Shown here: piece after piece, positions 1 through 15,290 of the stretch | Numbering within the stretch: position 1 is the stretch's first letter | Layout of the letters: every line of letters starts with the position of its first letter | From: Apostichopus japonicus | Taxonomy: Eukaryota; Echinodermata; Holothuroidea; Aspidochirotida; Stichopodidae | Direction of reading: 5' to 3' | Length of the DNA: 64,000 nt | NCBI RefSeq assembly: GCF_037975245.1 | Contig: NC_092576.1 | Location: forward strand, 45,109,111-45,173,110 | Translations under genes and position numbers: made by a program | The notes under the pieces: generated by a model | What the model saw: only the letters and a program-made list of their open reading frames with translations | The model's database searches: none | What the model was told of the DNA's origin: nothing

Positions 1-261
1 CATAAAATACTAGTGTGCTCAATATGTCTAAACCAATTCCAAACACATCTACATATATTTACGAAAAGCTGCGGGTAATTTTGAACGGGTATATCTTCGT
101 TGCAACGAATGGATGCAGACATTTTGATAACCTCGAAGTGAAGTATTCCATTGCTATGACGTAACTTTTCCGACCAATCATGAGCTACTATTTACACACA
201 ATTGCAAACCTGTTTGGGAAAAAAAATCGCTGCCGGGATACCCTTTCATATTTGTTATAAT

Positions 262-371
262 TATTGGGCAAGTCGTTACAAAAATAATGATTATAATAAT
301 ATAAGTTTAACCATTGAAAAACACAATGCAAATTATTTTTCTTTCAGTAGGTGCCCGAAAAATTCTCGGCA
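262..371 (+). repeat. Dispersed repeat segment, copy 1
   Basis: This segment runs from GGGCAAGTCGTTACA to CTTTCAGTAGGTGCCCGAAA. A clearly related copy lies in the opposite orientation at about 11,438-11,536, with the same order of landmarks (AAGTCGTTACA, AAGTTTAACCATT, TTTCTTTCAGTAGGTGCCCG). It is a dispersed repeat; no coding potential was seen and its class could not be assigned. Confidence 0.6.
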
Positions 372-398
372 TATTGCCCGAATTTTCACAAAGATATT

Positions 399-779
399 AT
401 TATTTATAATTTTAGGTTTACAGTTGTTCAGGGCCAAGGCCTTCTCACACGACTTTACAACTTAACCCTGGTCATTGGTAACTTGTCACACCTACACACC
501 AAAGTGTGCACAACTCAATCAATCTCTCCTGGGGCACCACCGTGCACCACAACCACGTGTCCCCCGTGGGACTTCCCATAGGGTGCAGCCACAAACCGGC
601 GCACACAACTATATTTACAAGTTACCTCGCAAGTCCCCATTTATACACCTGGGTGAAGAGAGGCAATGGAGATAAAGCGCCTTGCCAAAGGACACAACGT
701 AATGATCTGGCCAGGGCTCGAACCTGTAATCCTTAGATCACAAGTCCACTGCCTTAACCACTTGACCACAACGCCCTCA
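399..779 (-). mobile_element. tRNA-derived SINE
   Basis: Read on the minus strand, the element starts with a tRNA-like head. A box A-like TGGTCAAGTGG is at 758-768 and a box B-like GGTTCGAGCCC at 714-724, which is the spacing of an internal RNA polymerase III promoter. The body contains the segment CACCCAGGTGTATAAATGGG, of a kind common in invertebrate SINE central regions. It ends in an A/T-rich tail near 399-410. It carries no open frame of its own and would depend on a LINE for mobility. The assignment to tRNA-headed SINEs is firm on the two boxes; the exact family could not be named. Confidence 0.75.
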
Positions 780-1103
780 AATATTTATAGTTAGGGAGGG
801 GTGCAGCCCCCCCTAGCCCCCACCCCCGCCTCCTACGCATTTGCTTAGGAGTAGCAGTATACGTACAGTAAGTAACATATTGGCCTACGTACACGATACG
901 TGAATATACGTACTGTATACTGTACGGTCTAACTAGATTATGATACAATAATACTTCTCGCTCACTGCACCTCGCTTGTATCAATCATCCGACCACAGAG
1001 TCAAGCTTAGTTTAAAGATTAAGCCGCGAACTAACAAATGCCGGACAAGTTCATTTCTCTCCATCTTTGAAATAAAGGTGTATCCCGCAGTATATCACGT
1101 AGG
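780..1103. other. Intergenic, no gene seen
   Basis: The stretch holds a C-rich patch (about 808-832) next to the SINE and then AT-rich unique-looking DNA with several TACGTA words that foreshadow the satellite to its right. No gene or RNA was recognised. Confidence 0.5.
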
Positions 1104-1830
1104 CTCGCTTACGTTAGACAAGTGATAACATCATATCACATAGTAAAAACACGCACGTACGTACGTAGGCCTATATTCGTTATAATGATCACGTACGTAC
1201 GTAATAATATCACGTACTTACGTGATATATACGTTATAATACTACGTACGTACGTAATATTATCACGTCCGTACGTGATAAATATCGCATACACGTACGT
1301 AGGCCTATATTCGTTATAATTATCACAAACGTAAGTAATGATATCACGTACTTACGTGGTATTTATTACATACTTACGTAATTATACTACGTACGTACGT
1401 AATATTATCACGTTTGTACGTGATAAATATCACGTACGTGCGCCCTCTTACGTTAGACAAGTGTTTACGTAGGTTATGTCACATACTTAAATCACGTACG
1501 AACGTACGTAGGCCAATATTCGTTATAACTATAACGTAAATACGTAATAATATCATGTACGTACGTGATATTTATTACGTAGGTACGTAATAATACTGCG
1601 TACGTAATATTATCACCTACGTACGTGACGGATATCACGTTAGTACGCTCGCTTACATTAGACAAGTGTTAACATAGGTTATATCACATAATAAAAAACA
1701 TACGTACGTACTTACGTATGCCTATATTCGTGTGTTATAATATCACGTACGTAATATTAGTGCGTTGTGTACACGTAATATATTACGTACGGAGTGTTAT
1801 TACGAACGTATGTACGTAATAATCTTTTTT
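1104..1830. repeat. ACGT-palindrome satellite-like array
   Basis: The array is dominated by runs of ACGTACGTACGT, which are self-complementary, alternating with AATATTATCACG spacers. Longer units can be seen: the phrase CTTACGTTAGACAAGTG (or CTTACATTAGACAAGTG) recurs near 1,108, 1,447 and 1,653. GTAGGCCTATATTCGTTAT and close variants recur near 1,165, 1,299, 1,508 and 1,708. The array stops at a T-run at about 1,826. Translations across it are meaningless low-complexity peptides. Confidence 0.8.
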
Positions 1831-3690
1831 TTTTTACCGTCTAGAGCTTCGTAGTCTTCTTTTTATCTCAGCAACAAACACTTTATGTGCTGGGAGTTCA
1901 TGAACCGTATCGACATTATTTCTGAGGGGTGGGGACAAGGGGGGGGGGATTAAGGACCGATTCCGATATCAAGTAGCTTTGCTGAGACGGATATCAAGGT
2001 ACCTTTGGAAGCAGATCATGCGGTAATTGTATTATAACTTCATTAACTGTACATTCAAAGCCACATTGGAAGGTATTCCTTGTTACTGTTATTGAATGTG
2101 TCATGTCGTCACCAAGAGACCCGTTTGTCATCTCTCTCTCTTGTCTATTTTCTTAACATGTGAGTGGTGAGGAAGGGGGAAAGGAGAGCTATTTTTAACT
2201 GATTTATTTGAATCTTTCTTGTTCTTTCGGTTCCGATTTGATACTTGGTATCGACTTCTGATTTTAACTGACAAAGTCAATATTTACGACCTGGGTATGA
2301 CGCTGGCAGTTGTATAAGTGTTAAGTTTGATTGTTAACTTGTAGGTTCATTGATTGTGTACCGGGGATATAAATTGGTACTTCATTTTGTAAGCGTGTGT
2401 TATTACTATAATAAAGGTGATGATGACATCATTCTAAGCCTTCTAAGTTTGCTACATAAAATTAAGTTGAAATTTGAAAGCGATTTCTAATTGTCGTTTT
2501 CCATTATAAAAGTTAAACTTATATGGTATAATTTAATCCATTTTCACTGCTCTGTGCAGATATAAAAAATGCAGTTTAAAATTCGATATTTAAAGATAAA
2601 GAGATATAATATATCATAAATTGAACTTTAAAGAATCTCCTATGCTTTATTTAATTGTTCGTGTTGTTTATTTGTTTATTCTTTATGGCTGAGCAATATA
2701 TGTCCATATGTCAGATTTGGTGACGCGGCATAAGCCTTCGTATTGTTTTTCCCCCGCTGAAACATGAACTATATTTAATCTCCATCTCGCATATTCAATA
2801 CAATATGACCATACGATTATTGGTTGTAATGGAAAACACTAAAATCAACCAATATTTGATTATGATAATGCCACTATAAAACACCTAGTACTTTAGACGT
2901 TTCGCTGTAAGTGTCGAAGACGTTTAACAGTCACTTGATATTATGTTATAAGAGCAAAATATTCGACAGGGCTGGCTAACTTGAAAAGAAATCGAATTGG
3001 TCGTCTTTCATTTGAAATGATTTAGCAGTTAAACGGTAACCATTTAACCTTTTCTACAGCTTAAGTAATGACAGATTATATGGAGCATAATTTGTTAGCT
3101 TTATACGCAATAATGGAATTATGAAACTATTGTATAAACCTCAAATATTTTCAAAGTGAAATTTGTTCAACTTTATAGAACATAATGTTCTTCATGGAAC
3201 CAGGCAATTAAAAACCAACAATGTTTGTATTCACATATTAGATGTGTGAGTTACATTAAGAGCTATTCAAAAATGTGTAAAATTAGGCAGACTTCCTTAT
3301 ACCAACGAGAAGGGAAAAAATCGACGAAAGGGAAATAAAATATTCATTCTATTTAATTTGAGATATGAGCAAGTGAGGGATGTTTTAAACAACCAAGGAA
3401 ATCAAGTTTGCTCATTTAAAATCATGTGAACAGAGAATAACTACACTATGAGAACACGTTGCAACATCATGCCATATGACATATCACTGAATGGCTATTA
3501 GATATGTGTAACCAGTATGAAAAAAAATGATGCATTATTCCCAGCCCCTGCTAGACACGGACTGACCTACTTAGCGTAAGTTTCCATGGTTACGTTGTAT
3601 GACAGTTTTAGTTACAACATTCCAGGTGTACAGTAGACGCATTGGTTTAGCATTGGCTCGTGTCATCTATTGTTATGCGAATTAGGTATT
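1831..3690. other. AT-rich intergenic DNA, no gene seen
   Basis: Unique-looking AT-rich sequence with one G-run (about 1,940-1,949). No splice-bounded coding segment, RNA gene or terminal-repeat pair was recognised on either strand. Confidence 0.5.
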
Positions 3691-3739
3691 TATGGAAGTT
3701 CCAGGTGTGACATCTTTACTGTTAACTGGTTTTACTTTG

Positions 3740-4806
3740 GAAAATAAATTGTTTGAATCAATCGTCTGTGCATACAACTATGGTAGAAGGAGATTAGGCT
3801 TAAGGCCCGGTCACACTACAGCGATATTTTATCGGAATATACGGTCCGATTTTTCCGATTGTAGGCCGAAGAGTGAGGTTTGTGGTAGTGAATGTAATGA
3901 ATGCAGTGGAATATTCGAATACGTACTCCAAATCTGAGGGGTTCTGGAACGGACTACATTCTGAAGTGACGTCACATCGAAAAACGATAAAAATCGGAAG
4001 AGTAATCGGATAGCTATCCGATAAAAGGAAACGGAGTCAATATCAAAAGTTAGGAGAGGGCTATTTCACATCGGAATGGCTCAACAGATAGCAAATCAGG
4101 TCCTTTATCACCGTGGCTAGAAGACCCGAACGAAAAACTGGCTGTTTCGATTCCTCCGGGAAAATCGGGTAGTATTCCGATAAAAATGGAATGGAATGGA
4201 ATGGATTTGATGGGTTCAGTAAAAACGATTATGTACGAAGGGGGATGGCGAAGGAAGGGGGATGGCGAAGGGAGGGGTATGGCGAAGGGAGGGGTATGGC
4301 GAAGGGAGGGGTATGGCGAAGGGAGGGGTATGGCGAAGGAAGGGGTGGTGGCGGCCACAGGTAAGGTGTCTGAAAGGTGAGTGGGGCAGGGCGGCCAGAC
4401 TAAACCTACTGCAGAGCAGACTGGAAGTAGGTATTTTGTCTAGATAGCGAATACACATTCTGTGCTACATTTTAGAAAGTAAATTATTTGAATCAATCGT
4501 CTGTATATATTTAGGCTCTGTATATATTTGTACATACAATTATTGTAGAAGGTGATTAGGCCTACTGTGTGTACTAAAACGGTGATGTGTTATCGGATAG
4601 AGACATGGAATGGATGATAGGCTCTCTAAAAACATACACATGCATCTCTCTGAAGGAGATAGCGAGGGGGGGGGGGGGGGTTAGGGAACAGATAAGGTGT
4701 CTTAAAGGTGAGAGGGGCATATGGGTCAAGACTTAACTTACTGCAGCACAGATTGGGGTAAAGATTAGTCTAGATAGGAAATAAATATTCTGTGTTACAT
4801 TTTTTT
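3740..4806 (+). repeat. Diverged direct duplications
   Basis: Two pairs of direct repeats are visible. The first is TTTGAATCAATCGTCTGT...GTAGAAGG..GATTAGGC at about 3,740-3,801 and again at 4,472-4,562. The second runs from GGTAAGGTGTCTGAAAGGTG to TTCTGTGCTACATTTT at about 4,350-4,475 and, diverged, at about 4,686-4,806. The segment between about 3,803 and 4,180 starts with GGCCCGGTCACACTACAGCG and has several internal TCGGAT/ATCCGA palindromes, as at a transposon end, but no matching right terminus was found. Confidence 0.55.
4240..4346 (+). repeat. 17-bp G-rich minisatellite
   Basis: About six tandem copies of a 17-bp unit close to GAAGGGAGGGGTATGGC. Because the unit is not a multiple of three, all frames read through it as low-complexity peptides, which should not be taken as genes. 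Confidence 0.85.
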
Positions 4807-6706
4807 ATCATAGTCACACCAATCACTACTCCCAAAGTGTATTATTTTTATTGCTATTTTTGTCCCGATTACACTTATTCCTGGAATGGCGGTATTGCAT
4901 ATGTTAAGAAGTTTTCATTTCTCACGTATTTCATTGATGTCACTACTAAATAGTTTTTTTTTGTTCGAGTGTCGGGAGGGGGGGGGGGGAGGTGGAGGCG
5001 GGATCGGGTCAACTTAAATATATATTGTTATTAACACGTTAGCTGCAAGTTTAAGATGTCACTGATTACATTAAATTGTGAATGGTAAGGCCGGTAAGGA
5101 AAAACTCTTTACGAGGTTTGATTTGTGGGACCAATGAAGGCCAGAAGAGTAGCGGTTTATTTAAATGAAAATATTCAGTTTGTCTGGCTATGAGTAATCT
5201 ATGACGTTATGTAACCAATTTGATTCCTGAGTCATGTCTGAGAAAAATAAATATATTAAAGTATTTGTGAGGTTTACGTCTCTCTCTATACAACTACAAT
5301 ATGTTCTGAGTAGGCATGTTTAAAGGAAACAATGGACATGAAGAAACAAATAAAACAGAAGTTATTAATAATGGCGCTGGAGATAAAAACGAACCACTCG
5401 GTGACAGGAACAAAGAGGGTGATAATAGGGTTAGGTGGGAGGAGGGTAAACATGAAATAAGATAGGGAAACTGCAAAGAACCAAGAGGGTATTGATGGTA
5501 CGTTGAAGGGGGTAAGTATGGTAACAATAGATTGGTAAATGGGAGTTGTCTTGAATGTATTGTGAAACCGGTGTTCGAATGAATTACTAATTATGAGTGA
5601 AAGGTCAGTGGGGGGGGGGGGGGGAGGTGCCAACAACAATATATTCTTTAGGACAATGCAGGGTTTTCATGTTCGATTCCAGTAATATTAAGTACGGTTT
5701 TTAAAATGTTAAGCAACGGGAATGTTTTAATGCATTTTTTTATGAATTTATGTCTCAGTTTTGTTTTACTTCTTCTTTACAATAATGAGTGAAATAAGTA
5801 CTAATTTAACTGCTTTGGCATCACATTGTATTTTCAAAAGCCGTTGATGTATTTCTGAGTGGATCACACTTTTATCGCTGGAATTTATGAGATGCAGAAT
5901 TGCTTTAAATGATTTTCATTGTAATTAAAAAATGCAATTGAAATTTGTACATAACTTTTTTAATTTGTATTTATTAATTTATATTGAGTAAATAATTTTG
6001 AAATTGCAACAACTAAAACTGTTTTATCGGTTGCTTGTTTGGTATAAATGTCAGTTTTGCTAGAGTATTATTATTTGATCACCATTTGTTGGATATTTAG
6101 GAAGATGTATACGTTCTTGCTATTTGAAATTGCCATAATTCACTATTTGTATATTAACAATGTCTAAGCATATTTTTAAATAAAATGTACATAAAAAAAT
6201 ACACATTTTTTAGGGTTTCACCTTCAAAAGTAACATTTATTACTTATTAAACTCTAAAAATCTATTGAAGAATATTCATTATACTAACTAGAAATATTAA
6301 AATCCACCTACTTTGTGTATATAACTCTTGTTTGATCCTTATAAACATTCCTGTCATTCCAAAACCCATATCTTAGTTAAAATTTAATAATTAACTGAAC
6401 AAAGAACGTTTGAAGCAACCTACACTTACCCCTCCAACCCTCTCTTACTAACACCTTCTTAAAATATTCACTATTAATCCTTTATATTTTGTTTTATATA
6501 TCATAACACCCTACAGAATTCCTCTCTCGATGACCTAATTATTAAAATAAATCCAACTAAACTAATTAAATCCAATCCTTGACATTAAAATACAGCAGAC
6601 TTTACATTCTCTATTGTTAATTTAATATTGATAACGTTTATAGATTAAATTAATTCCCTGTTTAACTGTTATGATGATTCTAACAAATCTACACCGTAAT
6701 ACTTAC
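4807..6706. other. AT-rich intergenic DNA with G-runs
   Basis: AT-rich DNA interrupted by G-homopolymers near 4,978-4,990 and 5,610-5,625. A minus-strand open frame at 5,286-5,639 is proline/leucine/serine-rich, starts on the C-run complement and has no recognisable domain. No gene is called. Confidence 0.5.
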
Positions 6707-6890
6707 TTCAGCTCCTTCAAGCTTGTACACTGCGAGGAGTAAGACAAGATGGCCGCCAACTCTTCATTAGTTAGTCTCCTTTCGATGTCCCAGATCCACA
6801 GCTTCTGGAGAGAACTCAGGATAGAGAGAGAGATACCAGACTCAAGGATAAGGTTCGAACCAGACTCATCAACTCTAGGAGAGCAGAGGC
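6707..6890 (-). CDS. Isolated leucine-rich-repeat-like exon
   Basis: On the minus strand a 184-nt open segment is bounded by a pyrimidine-rich acceptor (ending ...TGTGTGTATCTAG at 6,891) and a GTAAGT donor (starting at 6,706). It would begin in phase 1 and end in phase 2. Its C-terminal half reads like an NLR-type leucine-rich repeat: LQKLWIWDIERRLTNEELAA followed by a cysteine-bearing segment ending SLKELK. Such repeats follow NACHT domains in NLR proteins. It has the same orientation as the NACHT receptor exon ending at 34,044, but that exon ends in phase 0 and lies 27 kb upstream, so a direct join is impossible and intermediate exons would be needed. It could equally belong to a separate NLR copy or be a relic. 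Confidence 0.4.
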
Positions 6891-7066
6891 CTAGATACAC
6901 ACAGGAGATAGGAATCTAGAATGAAAGAATAGAGTTACTGATAATAGAGTAGATAGAGATAAATAGATTGGATTTGGTTAGAATTAGAACAATTATTATC
7001 ATATTATACATAATAAAATAACGAAATAAAAAGATAGGAAAGTAAAGCGATAAACTAGGATATTTT

Positions 7067-7505
7067 AGGTCGTGTATATTTAAAAATAGGAATACATTAA
7101 TGGAACGGAAATAAGGGATTTATTTTAAGGGGAGTAAAATACAAACAGAAATAAAAGGATTAGATTAGAGGAAAATAAATCGGTCATATACGATTAAAGG
7201 ATTAGTTTTATTGATTTAGGTCGTGTTTATTTAAAAATGGGAATAAATTAATATAACGGAAATGAGGGATTGATTTTAAGGGGAGTCAAGTACAAACAGA
7301 AATAAATGGATTAGAATAGAGGAATATAAATCGGTTATGTAGGATTTAAAGTATTAGTTTGATTGATTTAGGTCGTGTTTATTTAAAAATAGGAATAAAT
7401 TAATAGAACGGAAATAAGGGATTGTTTTTAAGGGGAGTCAAGTACAAACAGAAATAAATGGTTTAGATTAGAGGAAAATAAGTCTGTTATGTTGGATTTA
7501 GAGGA
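7067..7505 (+). repeat. Tandem repeat, about 152 bp, three copies
   Basis: The phrase AGGTCGTGTTTATTTAAAAA, with small variants, starts at 7,067, 7,218 and 7,370, giving periods of 151 and 152 bp. Each unit continues with GGAATAAATTAAT...AACGGAAAT and AAGGGGAGT..AGTACAAACAG. Non-coding and AT-rich. Confidence 0.85.
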
Positions 7506-11437
<3,932 letters not shown>

Positions 11438-11536
11438 ACATTTTTCGGGCACCTACTGAAAGAAAAATAAATTGCAATTCGTTTTTAAATGGTTAAACTT
11501 CTAGTATTATAATCATTATGATTGTAACGACTTCCC
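11438..11536 (-). repeat. Dispersed repeat segment, copy 2
   Basis: Reverse-oriented copy of the segment at 262-371. On the minus strand it reads GGGAAGTCGTTACA, then AAGTTTAACCATT, then TTTCTTTCAGTAGGTGCCCG. The two copies are diverged by point changes and short indels. Confidence 0.6.
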
Positions 11537-11879
11537 AAAAACTCCTAACCAATATGGAAGGTAATAAGACGGCAAATGATTGTACGTAATCGGCATGAAA
11601 TGTAATAACCGATGCATGCCTACATGATATGCACATAAAGATATTGAACTCGTTGGTTAAAAAATGTTGGTTATATTTTTCGGGGCAAGTCGTTACAGCC
11701 CCCAAATCAAATTGGACTCCTTATACGTCTATGACGGTAACATCTACAAAAATGGATTTGTTGGGACTGCCCACCCCCCCCCCCCCACACACACACACAA
11801 ACACCTCTTCACCACCACCCTCCCCCTCCCCAGTAGGTAATTGTATAGTATTCTTCTCGCTTAGACAAGATCTTAGTAA

Positions 11880-12115
11880 AGATGGTTCCCGGACAACTCC
11901 CTCCTGGACGACTTCCCCTCGGACGATTACCCCCGGACGATCCCCCTCGGACAATTCCCATTCGGACAATTGCCAACCTTGACATTTGCCCCCGGAGAAT
12001 TCCCACTCCGGATCATTCCCAACCGTGACAATTTTCCCCCGGACAATTGCCGCCCCCCGGAAATTCCCCCCCCCCCGGAAAATCCCCCTTCTCGGAAATT
12101 TCAACGATCGATTGA
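11880..12115 (+). repeat. CCGGACAATT minisatellite, left arm
   Basis: Degenerate tandem repeats of roughly 14-17 bp with the core CCCGGACAATT(C/G), more than ten copies. The same motif occurs in reverse orientation at 15,070-15,285, so the two arrays form a large, imperfect inverted pair around about 3 kb of DNA. Both arrays are flanked on their outer side by a short AGTAAAGAT/ATCTTTACT phrase and GGTNNCCGGACAAC. Confidence 0.75.
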
Positions 12116-12976
12116 CAGCCGCTGTAGGCGGGGTTTAGGCTGTAAGTCCAGTAAAAATGGGGGTGAACCCAGAACTAACTGCAACAGGAGATTTCATTTT
12201 GTTCATACTGTTGTTGTGTCCCCACTGAACATTATATCCAATTAACATAAATTCAAAGTGGACGCCAACAATATCTTTGATGATCTGTAACAGCTCATTA
12301 ACGATTGGTTTTATACCCTCAACCTATATCATGGGAGGATAGAAACATGACCCCAAACAATCAAACTAGCTTATTGAAAACACATTGACGTACCTATAAC
12401 GTCATAACCTAGATAGGACTCCACGTGACGTCATCATAACTATAAATGGAGGCGGACTGAACGTAATCAGGCTGCTTTAAGCAGAGACGATATACTATTA
12501 TATTTAGTGTTGTCAAGGGATAAATCAATATATGAAACAATATCGCGCTACGCGCGATTATGTCGTCTGTCATTACCGCTTTCATATACTGTAGTATGGT
12601 AGTTCTTTATGCAGCTTCAGTGATTTACTTTGAGAACGCGAAGTAGTAGTTAAACTACAATTCTCTACAGTAGCATATTGAGCATTATTGGCGATCGGGG
12701 CAGGGAGGGGCAAACTTCGCTTCTGGCGCACCCTGTCAACATTTTAAGTACAGTTTATATGGACCCAAACCACATTTGGGCGCCCCTATACCCTTGCGCC
12801 CCCTAACTACGCCACTGGTTCTTTGCTAAGCATTCCTTTCAAATAGCATGTAAAACAGATATCACACAAATGATAAACAGTAAAATATACTACATGATAC
12901 TATTGAATAAAAAAAAAACCATCAGTATTTTTCACGCTCAGGACTTACGGAAGTATGCTACTGTCGAATGCATCAT

Positions 12977-13242
12977 CAGGGGCGTGTGAAGGGAGGGAGG
13001 GAGGGGGAGGGAGGGCCTGCTCGAAAATGTTTGCTAAATAATGAAGATAATTTACTACAAAATATGGCAAAATATTGCACCAGTTTGCATCTAAGCACAT
13101 TTCCTTATTAAAATATCTCTAAAAGTCTAAAAGTGGAATGGTCACCCCCTCCACTTAGACCCAGGAAAGCGATCACTACATTTCATTACATTTTGGACCC
13201 TCCCCCCCCCTCCCCCTGTGGAAATTTCTGCGCACGCCACTG
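12977..13242. mobile_element. Short element with CAGNGGCGTG inverted ends
   Basis: The left end reads CAGGGGCGTG and the right end CACGCCACTG, giving imperfect terminal inverted repeats about 266 bp apart. The interior has G-rich and C-rich patches near its two ends and no open frame. The ends resemble those of non-autonomous DNA transposons that start CAG-GGCGTAG. No clear target duplication was found, so the call is tentative. Confidence 0.4.
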
Positions 13243-13484
13243 ACAATCAATCACAAGTCGATCAAAAGTTAAAAAAAGTTACATTTTGGTAAGGATTCGA
13301 ATGAAGTGTATATGACTTCCTGGCAATATCTTTCCAGTTAATATCACCTCGTATCACCTAATACCACCTTGTATATTTACCTTAACACCACATTACTGCC
13401 ACGGGGGAATGTAAAGTAGCTGGCTATCATGCATAACAAGAGTCTAGAGCTTCGTGACTTCTTGCCTTTGGATTTGAAGCTATA

Positions 13485-14400
13485 ACTGTTTGACCTAGGT
13501 CTGTTGACCTCAGGTGACCTTTGATCTTGACCAAAAACAATATGAATCATCTACTCACTATGGGTAATCCACCACCAAAGTATGAGCATGATCTTAACTT
13601 GCGTCATCTACTTAGAGTGGTTACAACATGTGTCACAGATATACAAACACACACACACACATGCATGCCTGCATATCTTCCTTTTGTCTCTGGCAAGGAA
13701 TCAAAAAGGGGTTCTGAGCAATTTTCAGCAAAATTACATTTGACCACGCCCCTTATGAATATTAACGAGATGCTGTAGGGTTCTAACCTACACATGTACC
13801 CCCACCTCCCATCAATGCCACCGAAACAAGTTTGAACAAAATCGGACAGACGGTAGCCGAGATATTAGCATTTAAAGAAATTGTTCGAAGCCCCGCACAC
13901 TGATGAATATTAATGATATTTACACCACAAACAATAGGGACCACCTATCACTATGAGTAATCCACCACCCAAGTATGGGAATGATCAAATCTTGCGTCAT
14001 TGACATAGAGTGATTACGACCCATTTTTAACGAAATTACATTTGGCTCCGCCCCTCATGAATATTAATGAGATGCGATAAGGTATTCCCTTACGCATGTA
14101 CCCCACCTCCTACCAATGTCACCAAACAAATTTAAACAAAATCGGCCATTCGGTTGCCGAGATACGGAGTCCGTCCACTTATGAATATTAACGAGATTGG
14201 CACCAACAACAAAAGGGACCATCTTCTCACTATGGGTAACCTGCCCACCAAGTATGAGACCGATCGGATCTTGCATCGTTCAGTTATCGCGATTACAAGT
14301 CGGCGGCACAGACACACAGACAGACACACGCACACACATGCATGACTACATATATTCCTTTTGTCTATGGCAAGGAATGAAAAAGAGTCAAAGAAAAGTC
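13485..14400 (-). repeat. Composite dispersed repeat with TGACCT motifs
   Basis: The block holds two copies of a longer unit, each with a TGAATATTAA box: CCCCTTATGAATATTAACGAGA near 13,748 and CCCCTCATGAATATTAATGAGA near 14,053, with related boxes near 13,908 and 14,176. Two (CA)n tracts (about 13,646 and 14,315) are each followed by CCTTTTGTCT.TGGCAAGGAAT. The reverse complement of that end matches the start of the repeat at 23,640. Direct TGACCT sites lie at 13,491, 13,505 and 13,515. The translations seen here are shadows of these repeats. Confidence 0.7.
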
Positions 14401-15060
14401 TACCCGGAAACAAATGTAGCTAAAGTGCGCGCGAAGTGCGCAGAAAATGTTAATGTTATTTAGCTAACATGCATGTGGAAGGAGTAATGAATTCTCACAG
14501 CATTAATACAGCTAGTGCGCGCGAATGGCGCCAAATCTGTTATTTCTACAAATTTACTAACTTGACGCCCAAAATATATAACATTGTGTCAGAGTTGCTA
14601 TAGCATACACAATGCACGCGAAACAAAAAAGTGTTTTGGTACTTTGTCTCCAAAAATACAGTCGTTTTACTATTTAAGTTTTCAATTCAACGGTGTTCGT
14701 ATGTTTTACTACATTGCAGAATTATTACATTAGTAGCGTGACAAGACGAAAGTGGTAATTCAGATATCTATATTACTAGACCAAAGTAAACCAATATATG
14801 TGGAAAAGCGAAAGTCACTCTCTACTGGGCAAACATGGTTTACACACAGAAAACGGAAATAAATAAATATATCACGAATGTCCGAAAATCTCACAAAGAT
14901 AATCGTTGTTTGTATCTTTAACTTCGCGATTAACCTTTTTCTCAGGTGAGTTGGGCCTGTTGGTTTTGCTAATATAAAATAATATAGTACACACGCATAA
15001 TTTTTATTGGTAATTAGCATTATAAAATCGTCCTAATTGTGTTCTCCCGATTGACAATTA
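14401..15060. other. Intergenic DNA, no gene seen
   Basis: Unique-looking sequence between the composite repeat and the minisatellite arm; no gene or terminal repeats recognised. Confidence 0.45.
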
Positions 15061-15290
15061 TCTGTGGGCCAATTGTCCGGGGGAAGTTGTCCTGGGGGGA
15101 AATTGTCCGGGAGGGTAATTGTCCGGGGTAATTGTAGAGGGGAGTCGACCGGGATGGAATTATCGGGGGGGGGGGAGTTGTCTGGGTGGGAATTGTCCGG
15201 GGGTAATTGTCCAGGGTGGAGTTGTCTGGGGGAGGGGGGCATTGTCCGTGGGGAGGGTAATTAACCAGGGGGAAGTTGTCCGGTCACCAG
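15061..15290 (-). repeat. CCGGACAATT minisatellite, right arm
   Basis: Tandem AATTGTCCGGGGG units of about 14-17 bp, the reverse complement of the array at 11,880-12,115, with a G-run at about 15,165-15,174. The array ends at TTGTCCGGTCACCAGTAAAGAT. Frames through it give Gly-rich or Pro-rich peptides with no meaning. Confidence 0.75.

Noticed and set aside
4050-4458. Pro/Ser-rich and Gly/Arg-rich frames on both strands
   Set aside because: They come from the 17-bp minisatellite and its flanks and show no domain.
5286-5639. 117-codon minus-strand frame with a proline run
   Set aside because: It starts in the complement of a G-run and has no domain or splice support.
11880-12115. Regular short repeats that might be taken for a CRISPR array
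   Set aside because: The units are 14-17 bp, degenerate and without distinct spacers, in eukaryotic DNA; they are a minisatellite.
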